A stretch of 53,511 nt of DNA, taken from an uncultured Pseudomonadota bacterium (lineage in GTDB: Bacteria; Pseudomonadota; Alphaproteobacteria; RF32; CAG-239). Both the position numbers and the translations under genes were made by a program. The stretch covers positions 1 through 53,511 of the forward strand of contig CASFNK010000026.1 of the NCBI GenBank assembly GCA_949295995.1. Reading direction: 5' to 3'. Of this stretch, positions 45,513 to 53,511 are shown piece by piece (position 1 is the stretch's first letter; every line of letters starts with the position of its first letter). Below the pieces are notes generated by a model that was not told the origin of the DNA, ran no database searches, and saw only the letters and a program-made list of their open reading frames with translations.

Positions 45513-45545
45513 CAAAAAAACGCCTAAGCCTTAGGCGTTTTTTAC
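45513..45545. terminator. Bidirectional terminator
   Basis: ACGCCTAAG/CTTAGGCGT stem with T-run, between the response regulator and lexA. Confidence 0.8.
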
Positions 45546-45546
45546 T

Positions 45547-46203
45547 CTAATGATATTGGCGAATAAGCCCGCTTAAAATCCCCTGAATTTTAATTCGGTT
45601 GGCAGGGAAGCGTCTGGTCTCATAATCTTTATTGCAAGGGATAAGTAAAATATCATTTTGGTCGCGTTTAATGACTTTAAGCGTTGCTTCTTGATTATCA
45701 ACGAGAGCCACGGCAATTTCGCCGTTATTAGCAGTATCGGCCTTTTTGATAATAACGGTATCTCCATCCAAAATTCCGGCCTCAATCATAGAATCTCCTT
45801 CGATAGTGAGGGCGTAATACATTCCTCTTTCGACCATATCAAAAGGGACCGAAATGGTTTCTGTTTCATTGGCAATAGCTTCAATCGGCGTACCGGCGGC
45901 AATTTTGCCATAAAGCGGAATTTGAGCGGCACTATTCTGCAAAGCGATTTCTCGTTTTTTTTCTTCTTCAAGAATTGCGCTGGGTTTGAATTTTGGTAAT
46001 CGCACCACCTCCAACGCTCTGGCTTTGTGAGGAAGTTTTTTGATGAAGTTGCGTTCTTCCAAAGCGGCAATCAGAGCGTGAATGCCGGATTTTGATTTTA
46101 GCCCGACCGCATTTTTCATTTCCTCAAAAGAAGGGGAACATCCGGTTTCTTTCAAGGTTTTATTGATAAACATTAAGAGTTTATATTGCTTTTCGGTTAA
46201 CAT
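45547..46203 (-). CDS. lexA: LexA SOS repressor
   Basis: 218 residues from the ATG at 46203. N-terminal winged helix ([27 protein letters not shown]) and the S24 peptidase domain: cleavage site Ala103-Gly104 (AAGTP), catalytic Ser138 (EGDSMIEAG) and Lys176 (TLKVIKR). It represses SOS genes and cuts itself when RecA is active. The longer start at 46218 is less likely. It is autoregulated through the operator upstream. Confidence 0.95.
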   Translation of the reverse strand: MLTEKQYKLLMFINKTLKETGCSPSFEEMKNAVGLKSKSGIHALIAALEERNFIKKLPHKARALEVVRLPKFKPSAILEEEKKREIALQNSAAQIPLYGKIAAGTPIEAIANETETISVPFDMVERGMYYALTIEGDSMIEAGILDGDTVIIKKADTANNGEIAVALVDNQEATLKVIKRDQNDILLIPCNKDYETRRFPANRIKIQGILSGLIRQYH

Positions 46204-46222
46204 ATAGACCTCATACAAAAAT

Positions 46223-46257
46223 AGAACAAATCACTATAATTTGTTCTACTTTAGTTC
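46223..46257 (-). promoter_or_regulatory. LexA operator (SOS box) of lexA
   Basis: GTTC-N7-GTTC at 46243-46257 (GTTC, TACTTTA, GTTC) is the alphaproteobacterial LexA site. It overlaps a 9-base perfect inverted repeat AGAACAAAT/ATTTGTTCT (46223-46247). The site lies 40-54 bases before the lexA start, as expected for autoregulation. Confidence 0.75.
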
Positions 46258-46276
46258 TTTACTTAAGTCAAGAGCT

Positions 46277-47563
46277 TTATCCTCTTTCTTGGCGCTTTTG
46301 AGATTTTAAGAGTCTGTCATCAATCACGTCTTGCTTGACCGGAAGAGGTTTAACAGTTTTTCTGTTCTTCGCTTTTTTAGAAGAAACTTGTTTTCTTGCA
46401 ACCGTCAATTCCATATTAATTTTTTTAGATAACTCATCATTTTTTGTTGATTTTATGAGATTGATAAAATTCTGGCGCGACACTTCTTTAAACTCTTTCA
46501 TTCCTTGAGACAGTTTGCGTTTTGTTTGAGCTTCTTTTTTAAGTTTTTGTTGCTCTTCTTGGCGCAAGTTAAACCAAGTTTTCATATCATCATTTTCAGG
46601 TATGACTTTAGATAATAAAGAATCAAATTGAGCTGTTTTCCATTGTACTGCAGTGTCGGCAAACAATTCCAAAGCTCTTTTTTGAACAGATTTATTGGTA
46701 ACTAAGGTTTGGATAAATTCCTTTGAATTTAACTGCTTTGCATCACCATTATGTTCTTCCACAAAACGAACAATCTTATTGGCAATAGATGTTCTTCTGG
46801 CAGGACTTTGTACCATAAGTTGGTGCATAGCGGAAATAATTGCCGGATGAAGTTTTCGAACATTGGCTTTAATTTTGGCTTTATTTAGTTTTTCCTGAAT
46901 AAACTTAAAGTTATCAGAATTATACACTTCTACCATATACCATTCAAAGGCTTCCGTCATCAGATGCTCTTGGTCTTTTGCTGTCTTTTGCCAATTAGCT
47001 TTCCCGACCCCGCCTTTTTTCAGTTCGGCATATACGGATTGGAATTGAGATTTTTTTTCCAACCATTTTAAGAATTTTTGCGCGTTTGCTGGATTAATTT
47101 GATTTAATCCACGATAATTTCCGTCATCATTCCAAGCAGCAATGGAGCTGGGATTCTTACCAATTCCTGCACCGTTTGTTTCAAAAGTAGAAGACAGCCA
47201 GCAAGGAGACCCATTACAGACTTCATTATAATATTTACCCGGATATGCGCGAAAAACCGACTTAAAAGTTGCGGTTTTGCTATTATCAGCTTTATCATTA
47301 GGAGCAACAGATACTTCCGTATTATCTACCTTTGCCCCTTTAACAGAAGTGTTTGTATCATTGGCTTTTGCGCCAAAACTTTTGCTACTGAGCAGCAAAG
47401 CCAAACCGCCAATTTTTACGGCACTGGGAATTTTTATATTTTTTATTTTATCAAGTAAATTAAATTCATTGGCAAATTTCCAAGCGTTTTGAATTGCTTG
47501 AGAAGATTTTTCTAACCACAAACGCCACCCTTTCATGGCAAATTTCTTTTCTTCTTTTTTCAT
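46277..47563 (-). CDS. Lysozyme-like secreted or membrane protein
   Basis: 428 residues. A late hydrophobic segment (about 47-62, SAVKIGGLALLLSSKSFGAKA) acts as an anchor or an unusually long signal peptide. The following domain has a lysozyme-like signature: catalytic-type Glu128 (SSTFETNG), GKNPSSIAAWNDDGNYRGLNQIN (GLNQIN at 152-157), then LMTEAFEWYM. This is the order seen in soluble lytic transglycosylases and phage lysozymes. A long basic helical tail (about 330-428) has no counterpart I know. It probably acts on peptidoglycan. Confidence 0.6.
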   Translation of the reverse strand: MKKEEKKFAMKGWRLWLEKSSQAIQNAWKFANEFNLLDKIKNIKIPSAVKIGGLALLLSSKSFGAKANDTNTSVKGAKVDNTEVSVAPNDKADNSKTATFKSVFRAYPGKYYNEVCNGSPCWLSSTFETNGAGIGKNPSSIAAWNDDGNYRGLNQINPANAQKFLKWLEKKSQFQSVYAELKKGGVGKANWQKTAKDQEHLMTEAFEWYMVEVYNSDNFKFIQEKLNKAKIKANVRKLHPAIISAMHQLMVQSPARRTSIANKIVRFVEEHNGDAKQLNSKEFIQTLVTNKSVQKRALELFADTAVQWKTAQFDSLLSKVIPENDDMKTWFNLRQEEQQKLKKEAQTKRKLSQGMKEFKEVSRQNFINLIKSTKNDELSKKINMELTVARKQVSSKKAKNRKTVKPLPVKQDVIDDRLLKSQKRQERG

Positions 47564-47703
47564 CTTTTTCTCCGTTTATTCAATAAGATTATAGTGCTTT
47601 GGCTAAGAAAAGTCCAGACAAAAGCATAAATTTTTATTGAAAAAATGAAGAGTTGTGTATATAGTTCTTGCCAGATTAAAAATATAACAGATGGAAGAAT
47701 AAA

Positions 47704-49176
47704 ATGAGTGAAGAAAGCAATATCCACCGTGAGTCTCGCTTAGCAAAATTAAGAGCTTTGGAAGAGAGCGGTTACAATCCTTATCCTTATCGTTTTGAAC
47801 CCAATGCTTATGCGGCAGATTTGCAAGAAAAATACAAAGATTTGGAAGCAGGTGTTGATACATCGGACCGAGTAACGATAGCCGGACGAGCCATGGCGGT
47901 TCGCAACAGTGGTATGTTTATTGATGTTAAGGATAAAAGCGGTAAAATTCAAGCCTTCTGCCATAAAAATCACTTACCAGAAGCAGATATGGCACGCTTA
48001 AAGAATTTGGATGTCGGAGATATTGTGGGTATCAGCGGTTACATTCGCCGTACCCCCAGAGGAGAGTTATCCATTGCTGCCGAGAAGTTTGATATTATAG
48101 CCAAGTCGTTGCAGCCCTTACCTGAAAAATTTCACGGATTAACAGATGTTGATGCACGTTATCGCCAACGTTATGTTGATTTTATCATGAATGATGATAG
48201 CAAGGAAATTTTTGAAAAACGTTGTAAAATCACGTCAGCCGTTCGTCATTATTTTGAAGAACATGGATTTTTGGAGGTCGAAACCCCGATGCTTCACCCG
48301 ATTATGGGTGGAGCGAATGCCAAACCTTTTATTACGCATCACAATACTTTGGATATGGATTTGTATTTGCGAATTGCTCCGGAACTTTATTTGAAGAGGT
48401 TAGTTGTTGGTGGTTTTGACCGAGTGTTCGAAATCGGACGTAATTTCCGCAATGAGGGGATTGATAAGAGCCACAATCCTGAATTTACGGGATTGGAAGC
48501 CTATCAAGCCTATGCTGATTATAATGATATGGCCGCTTTAATACCTGATTTAATAGCTTATGTCGCCAAATCTTTATTAGGAGGCACCGTTATTTATGTT
48601 GGCGAGCAAGAGATAGACTTGAGCAAACCATGGGCTAAAAAATCAATGATTGACTTGGTTAAGGAATATACCGGAGCTGATTTTATGCAAGCTGAAACCT
48701 TGGAAGAAGCGAAGGCTATGGCACAATCCGTCGGGGTTGATGCCTCGAGTTGTATTTCTTGGGGAAAGGTTATTTCTGAAGTTTTTGATGCCAAAGTGGA
48801 AGAACATTTAATTCAGCCAACCTTGGTAATGGATATGCCGCGTGATATTTCACCTCTGGCCAAAACGCACAGAAGCAATCCGCGTTTGGTTGAGCATTTT
48901 GATGCCTATATTGCTGGAATGGAAATGGGCTGTGCATATTCCGAATTGTCAAATCCGTTGGAACAAAGAGCTCGTTTTGAAGCGCAATGTGCCGACCGTG
49001 AAGCCGGAGACGATGAAGCTCAAATGTTAGATGAGGATTTCGTTACCGCTCTGGAAAATGGTTTTCCGCCATCGGGTGGTATGGGAATGGGAATTGACCG
49101 TTTAGCCATCTTGTTGACCGGAGCCACAACCATCAGAGATGTGATAGCTTTTCCGACCTTACGTAAGAGAGACTAA
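47704..49176 (+). CDS. lysS: Lysyl-tRNA synthetase (class II)
   Basis: 490 residues. N-terminal OB-fold anticodon domain ([19 protein letters not shown]), class II motif 2 ([22 protein letters not shown]) and motif 3 [15 protein letters not shown]. The C-terminal order and ProSite-like GMGIDR site are intact. The following deacetylase gene starts three bases after its stop, so they are probably co-transcribed. Confidence 0.95.
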   Translation: MSEESNIHRESRLAKLRALEESGYNPYPYRFEPNAYAADLQEKYKDLEAGVDTSDRVTIAGRAMAVRNSGMFIDVKDKSGKIQAFCHKNHLPEADMARLKNLDVGDIVGISGYIRRTPRGELSIAAEKFDIIAKSLQPLPEKFHGLTDVDARYRQRYVDFIMNDDSKEIFEKRCKITSAVRHYFEEHGFLEVETPMLHPIMGGANAKPFITHHNTLDMDLYLRIAPELYLKRLVVGGFDRVFEIGRNFRNEGIDKSHNPEFTGLEAYQAYADYNDMAALIPDLIAYVAKSLLGGTVIYVGEQEIDLSKPWAKKSMIDLVKEYTGADFMQAETLEEAKAMAQSVGVDASSCISWGKVISEVFDAKVEEHLIQPTLVMDMPRDISPLAKTHRSNPRLVEHFDAYIAGMEMGCAYSELSNPLEQRARFEAQCADREAGDDEAQMLDEDFVTALENGFPPSGGMGMGIDRLAILLTGATTIRDVIAFPTLRKRD

Positions 49177-49179
49177 ATT

Positions 49180-50406
49180 TTGACCAAATCTCGTAAGCAA
49201 TCAACACCGTTTCGATTTTTTCGTAAAAATTTTACAGCTTTTATTCGTAAATATTTTACGATTTTTCGGGTATTGGTAGCTTGCGGGATTTTTGTGTTGT
49301 TATTAGGATTATTACTTAATCAGCATGTTTACCGGATAAATTTGCAAGATGATTTTCCTCAGGACAAAAGTGAAAACATAATTGAAGTCAGTTATCCTCA
49401 AGAACAGGTTCTGGAGACTATAGAGGTTGAAACCGAGTGGTTGCGGATGCAGCGGGATGAAGATTATATTCATCAAGCCTTGCAAACCGAGGAGCCGGTG
49501 GAGACAAAGTATGTGATTGCTGATGAAATAGAACAGGGAACGGCTTTCCCGACACAAACACCAGGTGAAAATTTAATGTCAGCTCTTCCCCAAGCACAGC
49601 ATTTTTCAGCCAAAGACGAAGATTATTCTCATTATGAGGAAAATCTACCGCATGATGTGATTGATCATCATTCCAAGATTCGCGGAATGGATATTAAAAT
49701 TCTCAGCAAACAGCCTTATTTTGGAGACAAGCCGGTAATTGCCATAGTCATTGATGATATGGGAGATAACTATCGTCGCACAAGAGATATTATCTCTTTG
49801 CAAGCGCCGATAACATCATCATTCTTAACCTATCCTAAAAAATTGGAAAAGCAAATCGCCGATTCTCTACAATCAGGTCATGAGATAATGTTGCATATTC
49901 CGATGCAGCCTAAATCCAATATTAATTTGAGTTCGGATATTTTAACGGTTGAAATGTCTTCCGCCGAAGTCAGGAAGAATTTTCAAAAAATGGTTAATCG
50001 TTTTGCCGACATAAAAGGAATCAATAACCACATGGGTAGCCGCTTTACCGAAGACGAAGCGAGAATGTCGGAAATTATGCAGGTTTTAAAAGAAAAAAAT
50101 TTGTTCTTTTTAGATTCCAAAACCACACCCCGTTCGGTAGGAGATAAGGTTGCGAAAAAATATGGGGTTAACTATGTCTCGCGCAATATTTTTTTGGATA
50201 ATAAAAATGATTTTCAATATATCTTAAGTCAACTGGCAAAGACCGAAAAAATTGCGCGTAAGAATGGCTATGCCATCGCCATAGGACATCCAAAATCACA
50301 AACTTTTGAAGCTCTAAAACATTGGCTTCCAACCCTCCAAGGTAAAAAAATTAAATTAGTTCCATTGAGTGAAATTGTTTCCGTATTAAGCTCTTCAGCA
50401 AAGTAG
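49180..50406 (+). CDS. Divergent polysaccharide deacetylase-like protein
   Basis: 408 residues with a TTG start right after lysS. One N-terminal membrane helix (about 28-47), an acidic Gln/Glu-rich stretch (about 60-165), then a divergent polysaccharide deacetylase domain: AIVIDDMGDNYRRT, TSSFLTYPKKL, GHEIMLHIPMQP, GINNHMGSRFT and AIAIGHPKSQT. This is the PF04748-type family, in which the usual metal site is partly kept. It probably acts on envelope glycans. Confidence 0.85.
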   Translation: MTKSRKQSTPFRFFRKNFTAFIRKYFTIFRVLVACGIFVLLLGLLLNQHVYRINLQDDFPQDKSENIIEVSYPQEQVLETIEVETEWLRMQRDEDYIHQALQTEEPVETKYVIADEIEQGTAFPTQTPGENLMSALPQAQHFSAKDEDYSHYEENLPHDVIDHHSKIRGMDIKILSKQPYFGDKPVIAIVIDDMGDNYRRTRDIISLQAPITSSFLTYPKKLEKQIADSLQSGHEIMLHIPMQPKSNINLSSDILTVEMSSAEVRKNFQKMVNRFADIKGINNHMGSRFTEDEARMSEIMQVLKEKNLFFLDSKTTPRSVGDKVAKKYGVNYVSRNIFLDNKNDFQYILSQLAKTEKIARKNGYAIAIGHPKSQTFEALKHWLPTLQGKKIKLVPLSEIVSVLSSSAK

Positions 50407-50544
50407 AAAATATCTCATCATTTTTTAATCATGTAAAGTCTTAGCCCTTTCAAAACGTGGGACATGAATTATATTGTTGCTTAACTGAATCTTTATGAAA
50501 TATCGTTCGTGGATAAACAACATATTTCAAGGTATAAGCATAAT

Positions 50545-50892
50545 ATGAAAGAAAATTCAAAAAAATATCTGGGTGCAAAAGTTCGCGCCTTAAGAGAATC
50601 TTCCGGTATGACGCAGGAGGATTTATCGGCTCTTTGCGATGTGAGTTGGCGTACAATATCCAATCTGGAACGAGGAGTCGTCGTTCCGGATTTATTTATG
50701 CTTTGCCGCATATCAAAAATTTTTAAGGTCAGTATTGATGAAATGTTAGGAAATAATATTCAGGAAACCAAAAGTTTATCAAGGTTAGGAAAAGAGAATC
50801 AGGTTATCGAAAAAATCAAAAAAGCCGACGATAAACTTCTGGATTATCTTGATGAACAACTGACTCTCCTCCTAAAATATTTTAATAATTAA
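50545..50892 (+). CDS. XRE-family transcriptional regulator
   Basis: 115 residues from the ATG at 50545. Helix-turn-helix near residues 10-65 (LGAKVRALRESSGMTQEDLSALCDVSWRTISNLERGVVVPD), then a Lys-rich helical tail that could dimerise. Starts a small regulator cluster. Its 3' end overlaps the convergent 50882 gene by 11 bases. Confidence 0.85.
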   Translation: MKENSKKYLGAKVRALRESSGMTQEDLSALCDVSWRTISNLERGVVVPDLFMLCRISKIFKVSIDEMLGNNIQETKSLSRLGKENQVIEKIKKADDKLLDYLDEQLTLLLKYFNN

Positions 50893-51094
50893 TTTTAGCA
50901 GATTCTTTTAATTCTTTTTCTATTTCTTTTTCAAAAGCGAGATAAGCAAGCATTAGATAAAAGCAACTTTGCCTGATTTCATATTTATTGAGCGTTATAT
51001 ATAATCCTTTAAATTGGTTATAAATGCCGTGTACTAAAGTGCAGTAAACATCAGAGTCCGTATTGCTAATATTTTCTTTATTTTTAATACTCAT
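50882..51094 (-). CDS. Small hypothetical protein
   Basis: 70 residues, AGGA eight bases ahead of the ATG. Mostly helical with a Cys/Tyr pair-rich middle (QSCFYLMLAYLAFEKEI). Expressed opposite to its XRE and LysR neighbours. Function unknown; its size and position between regulators suggest a small partner or control protein. Confidence 0.5.
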   Translation of the reverse strand: MSIKNKENISNTDSDVYCTLVHGIYNQFKGLYITLNKYEIRQSCFYLMLAYLAFEKEIEKELKESAKINY

Positions 51095-51201
51095 TGTGTA
51101 GTCCTATAATCTTGGATTGTATAATTAAAAATTCTACTGTATTATCTGTTTCATATTTTAAGATTTGTAAAGAAACTAATTTCATATAGGATTTATATAA
51201 A

Positions 51202-52083
51202 ATGGGGATAAAGGACAAATCCATTTGGGCGAGAGATATCATAAGTTTTTTAGAAACGGCTAAGAGCGGTACCATCAGCGGCACGGCACAAGCCAATGCC
51301 ATGAAACAGTCAAATCTTTCAAAATCCCTAAAAAATTTTGAGGACCGTTTAAAATGTCAGGTATTGGAAAGAACGCACAGTGGCGTCCGTTTGACGCAAA
51401 ACGGTCGAGAAGTTTTTAAGTTGGCTTGTGATTTAGATAAGGCAATTTATAAAGTAAAAAATTTTGTCGTGTCGGATAAATTAGTTTCAGGCAAAATCAG
51501 GCTTTGGACCAGCGAAGGGTTGGGGACAGGTTATTTATCAGCGTTTTTACCCGAGTTTTTAAGAAAATATCCTGATGTTCAAGTAGAAATTATTTGCTCA
51601 CTTGATAGTCCAAACAGTATTCACGAAACAGATATGGCGATTGTGTATAATGAGCCGGACATAGAAGATTCGGAGGTTGTCTTGAAATATGAATTAAAGT
51701 TTGGTCTTTTTGCCTCAATGGAGTATTTGTCGCAGTTTGGTTATCCGAAAAATTTAAAAGATTTGCAAGAAAATCATCGTATTTGCGATAGAGTTAATTA
51801 TGCGGATGTATGGACAAAGTGGAAAAAACTTATTGATGGAGCCAAACATATTTCCGCCGCCACGAATTCTTCGGCCATGTTATTGCGCATGACGCGTGAT
51901 GGGGTTGGAATAGGTCTGCACCCGATTGGAATAGGACAGCAAGAAAGCGGACTGATTCATTTACCACAACTCAATTTGGAACTGTCGCATTCTTTTTGGA
52001 TTATTACACATAAGGAAAATCAGCATCTCTCGAAGATAAAGGCGTTGATTGAGCATATACAGGAAGTAACTTCGCCACGATAA
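51202..52083 (+). CDS. LysR-family transcriptional regulator
   Basis: 293 residues. N-terminal winged helix (GTISGTAQANAMKQSNLSKSLKNFEDRLKCQVLERT) and an effector-binding domain with two lobes (IRLWTSEGLGTGYLSAFLPEFLRKYPDVQVEII). Its 3' end overlaps the end of the convergent LysR-like gene by 80 bases. Shares the S-N-L-S recognition-helix pattern with that neighbour, so the two are likely paralogues. Confidence 0.85.
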   Translation: MGIKDKSIWARDIISFLETAKSGTISGTAQANAMKQSNLSKSLKNFEDRLKCQVLERTHSGVRLTQNGREVFKLACDLDKAIYKVKNFVVSDKLVSGKIRLWTSEGLGTGYLSAFLPEFLRKYPDVQVEIICSLDSPNSIHETDMAIVYNEPDIEDSEVVLKYELKFGLFASMEYLSQFGYPKNLKDLQENHRICDRVNYADVWTKWKKLIDGAKHISAATNSSAMLLRMTRDGVGIGLHPIGIGQQESGLIHLPQLNLELSHSFWIITHKENQHLSKIKALIEHIQEVTSPR

Positions 52084-52615
52084 AATCAAAAAAGCACAAA
52101 GCGGCAGGTTTCAAATCCTTACAGCAAAGCCAAATTTTTTGTTTGATGTTTGACCCTATATTAAATTCGGAATAAGAGACATCTTTTTGCTTCGGGGGTG
52201 TGTTTAAGATAAGAAAATCCGCTTCGCTTTCATTAGTTATCATTTCAAGGTGAATTTCGGGAAATTCCTTTTCAAATTCCGAACAATCACAAAAATCTAA
52301 ATTAGGCGCGATAAAAACATAAAGTGTCGTAGTTTCCTTATGAGTAACATAGCTCTCCTTAATTTCCCAAATCAAGTTTTGGAGCTCACGAGCCAAATTA
52401 CAAAAGGCTTTCCCTGTCGCAGTCGGAATACAGCCTTGCGGTGTCCGAATAAGGAGTTTGGCGCTGACTTGTTTTTCCAACTCTGTAATGAGCAAACTCA
52501 AATTTGAGGGCTTAATTCCGTTTGCTTCAGCCGCTTTATTAATCGTTTTGTGCTCAACCACCTCGCAAAGATAAAGTAATCCGCGGATAAGAGAGGTGTC
52601 TCCTTTAATGCTCAT
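52004..52615 (-). CDS. Short LysR-like regulator
   Basis: 203 residues, about 90 shorter than normal LysR proteins. The winged helix is complete (KTINKAAEANGIKPSNLSLLITELEKQVSAKLLIRT), but only the first lobe of the effector domain remains (YVFIAPNLDFCDCSEFEKEFPEIHLEMIT). The last 30 residues read through the overlap with the convergent gene. It could be a truncated gene, or a regulator that acts without the second lobe. Confidence 0.7.
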   Translation of the reverse strand: MSIKGDTSLIRGLLYLCEVVEHKTINKAAEANGIKPSNLSLLITELEKQVSAKLLIRTPQGCIPTATGKAFCNLARELQNLIWEIKESYVTHKETTTLYVFIAPNLDFCDCSEFEKEFPEIHLEMITNESEADFLILNTPPKQKDVSYSEFNIGSNIKQKIWLCCKDLKPAALCFFDFIVAKLLPVYAQSTPLSSRDADFPYV

Positions 52616-52656
52616 TTTTTAAAATCTCTTTTAGTTAATCCTCAAAATATATAGCT

Positions 52657-52676
52657 ATATACTAAAATTAGTATAT
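52657..52676. promoter_or_regulatory. Perfect inverted repeat between divergent genes
   Basis: ATATACTAA (52657-52665) and TTAGTATAT (52668-52676) form a 20-base palindrome centred in the 95-base gap between the short LysR-like gene and the GNAT gene. LysR proteins bind dyad sites that include T-N11-A, and TATACTAAAATTAGTATA fits. It is a likely shared operator. Confidence 0.5.
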
Positions 52677-52710
52677 TCTAAATTAGGATTGGTCAATCTA
52701 ATAATTAGTT

Positions 52711-53331
52711 ATGTATGATAAAAAAGACATAACGGTAGAATTGGCCACGTCGGAAGAACTTTACAAAGGGGCAATGGCTGTCCGTAAACAAGTGTTTGTA
52801 AAAGAACAAAAAATTCCAGCGTCAAAAGAATTCGACGGCAATGACCATTGCGCGGCGCATATTGTGGCATACGTCAAAAAGCACCGTCGTATTTTACCGA
52901 TAGGAACCATGCGCGTTAGGTTTTTTTCAGACTTTGTAAAATTTGAGCGTATGGCCGTTACCAAAAACTACCGCAAGACAGGCATCTCAGAAGATATTAT
53001 GCTCTATGGCATGCGCTATGCCGCCGAAAAGGGGTATCGTCACATCTATGGAATGTGCAAGAAAGAGCTCTTGCCTCGTTGGCAAAAATGCGGTTATCAA
53101 GAAATTCCAGACGCACCGCATGTTCAGCAAAACGGTATGGAGTTGATACCGATAAGTTTGGAGTTGCCAGTCTCGCCGCAAAATATCAAGATGACGTCGG
53201 CACCTGAGCTTTTGACCGCGCTTGAAGGTCATTGGTTTGATGGAGAAAGAAAAGAAACGCCTCAAAAACAACTTTCTCCCTTAACAGGTATAATGCTAAA
53301 AATCAAAAAAATGCGCAATAAGGTAAAATAA
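52711..53331 (+). CDS. GNAT family N-acetyltransferase
   Basis: 206 residues. The GNAT core is visible as VRKQVFVKEQKIPASKEFDGND, GTMRVRFF, KFERMAVTKNYRKTGISEDIML (acetyl-CoA binding), and KKELLPRWQKCGYQEI. Substrate unknown. It is divergent from the short LysR-like gene and is the likely target of its regulation. A basic tail (MLKIKKMRNKVK) follows. Confidence 0.78.
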   Translation: MYDKKDITVELATSEELYKGAMAVRKQVFVKEQKIPASKEFDGNDHCAAHIVAYVKKHRRILPIGTMRVRFFSDFVKFERMAVTKNYRKTGISEDIMLYGMRYAAEKGYRHIYGMCKKELLPRWQKCGYQEIPDAPHVQQNGMELIPISLELPVSPQNIKMTSAPELLTALEGHWFDGERKETPQKQLSPLTGIMLKIKKMRNKVK

Positions 53332-53337
53332 TGCAAA

Positions 53338-53375
53338 GAAAATCCCTTTTGACCCGTAAACCAAAAGGGATTTTT
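53338..53375 (+). terminator. Terminator after the GNAT gene
   Basis: AAATCCCTTTTG/CAAAAGGGATTTTT stem. The right repeat begins in the base after its T-run, at 53376. Confidence 0.8.
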
Positions 53376-53511
53376 ATTGTAACAAGAAAACTACCGGCTA
53401 GGCCGGTAGTTCCGGAGAGCTTATAGCTTTACAGATAAAAAACTCCTTTGCTAAAGTAAGTTAGACGGTTTGGCACAAGTCTAACAAAAGCAAAGGAGTT
53501 TTTTTATGAAC
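53376..53511 (+). repeat. Right copy of inverted repeat, IS200/IS605-like left end
   Basis: Exact reverse complement of 5-140. Reading outward (plus strand): edge ATTGTAAC, terminator hairpin (53389-53411), ribosome-site hairpin (53437-53504), AAAGGAG (53492-53498) and ATG-AAC (53506-53511) at the window end. Confidence 0.65.
53437..53504 (+). promoter_or_regulatory. Hairpin sequestering the ribosome site, right copy
   Basis: Same 16-base outer and 7-base inner stem as at 12-79. On this strand the AAAGGAG lies in the 3' arm of the outer stem. Confidence 0.6.

Overview
The window is a piece of an AT-rich alphaproteobacterial chromosome. Housekeeping genes fix the class: a PopZ/DUF2497 gene directly upstream of valS, a DUF2125 gene, FtsE-FtsX beside an MJ0042-type zinc-ribbon gene, bactofilin with a LytM peptidase, and lexA behind a GTTC-N7-GTTC operator typical of alphaproteobacterial SOS genes. 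Base composition and the many lineage-specific genes suggest an uncultured, perhaps gut-associated, Rhodospirillales-like group, but that finer placement is inference. Most genes have clear ribosome binding sites, and most operons end in strong intrinsic terminators.

Layout. 1-140 and 53376-53511 are the two copies of a perfect inverted repeat. It looks like the left end of an IS200/IS605-type insertion sequence, with a terminator hairpin, a hairpin that hides a Shine-Dalgarno sequence, and an outward ATG. 375-3735 is accessory: small membrane proteins (DUF805-like, one decayed), an HExxH protein and a structured RNA candidate. 3759-7368 carries a PEGA-like lipoprotein, smpB, bactofilin, a LytM peptidase, an FtsB-like protein and a lipoprotein. 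7404-9816 is an isolated phage cassette: T7-like tail fibre, glycine-rich protein, small tail-region protein and an overlapping Rz/Rz1-type spanin pair. 10059-14486 holds a DUF1796 protein, an aspartate-semialdehyde-dehydrogenase-like protein lacking its catalytic residues, and a large MscS channel. 14528-25617 holds tRNA-Thr(CGT), mutY, an LPD7-like repeat protein, tadA, rluB-like, rsmD, DUF2125, plsC, DUF218, ftsX-ftsE, a zinc-ribbon gene, a nitroreductase and small genes. 25637-31156 holds argS, an exceptionally hairpin-dense gene (27423-28436), gap and pgk. 31370-36137 holds a second large protein sharing the LPD7-like module, and glgP. 36339-41869 is tolC-popZ-valS. 41898-50406 holds a metallo-hydrolase, eno with a cysteine-rich tail, a dCMP-deaminase-like protein, an orphan LuxR-type response regulator, lexA, a lysozyme-like protein, lysS and a divergent polysaccharide deacetylase. 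50545-53331 is a small regulator cluster (XRE, two LysR-like genes, a 70-residue protein) with a GNAT acetyltransferase.

How they work together. Core functions cover cell envelope and division (FtsEX, FtsB, LytM, bactofilin, PlsC, TolC, PopZ), translation (ArgS, ValS, LysS, TadA, RsmD, RluB, SmpB, tRNA), glycolysis and glycogen use (GapA, Pgk, Eno, GlgP) and DNA repair (MutY, LexA). The most unusual signals are the hairpin-saturated reading frame at 27423-28436, the module shared by two otherwise unrelated large proteins, the pseudoenzyme at 10947, the isolated fibre-spanin cassette with a terminator in its leader, and the riboswitch-like RNA at 3533-3735. All functional calls come from reading the sequence; no database search was run.
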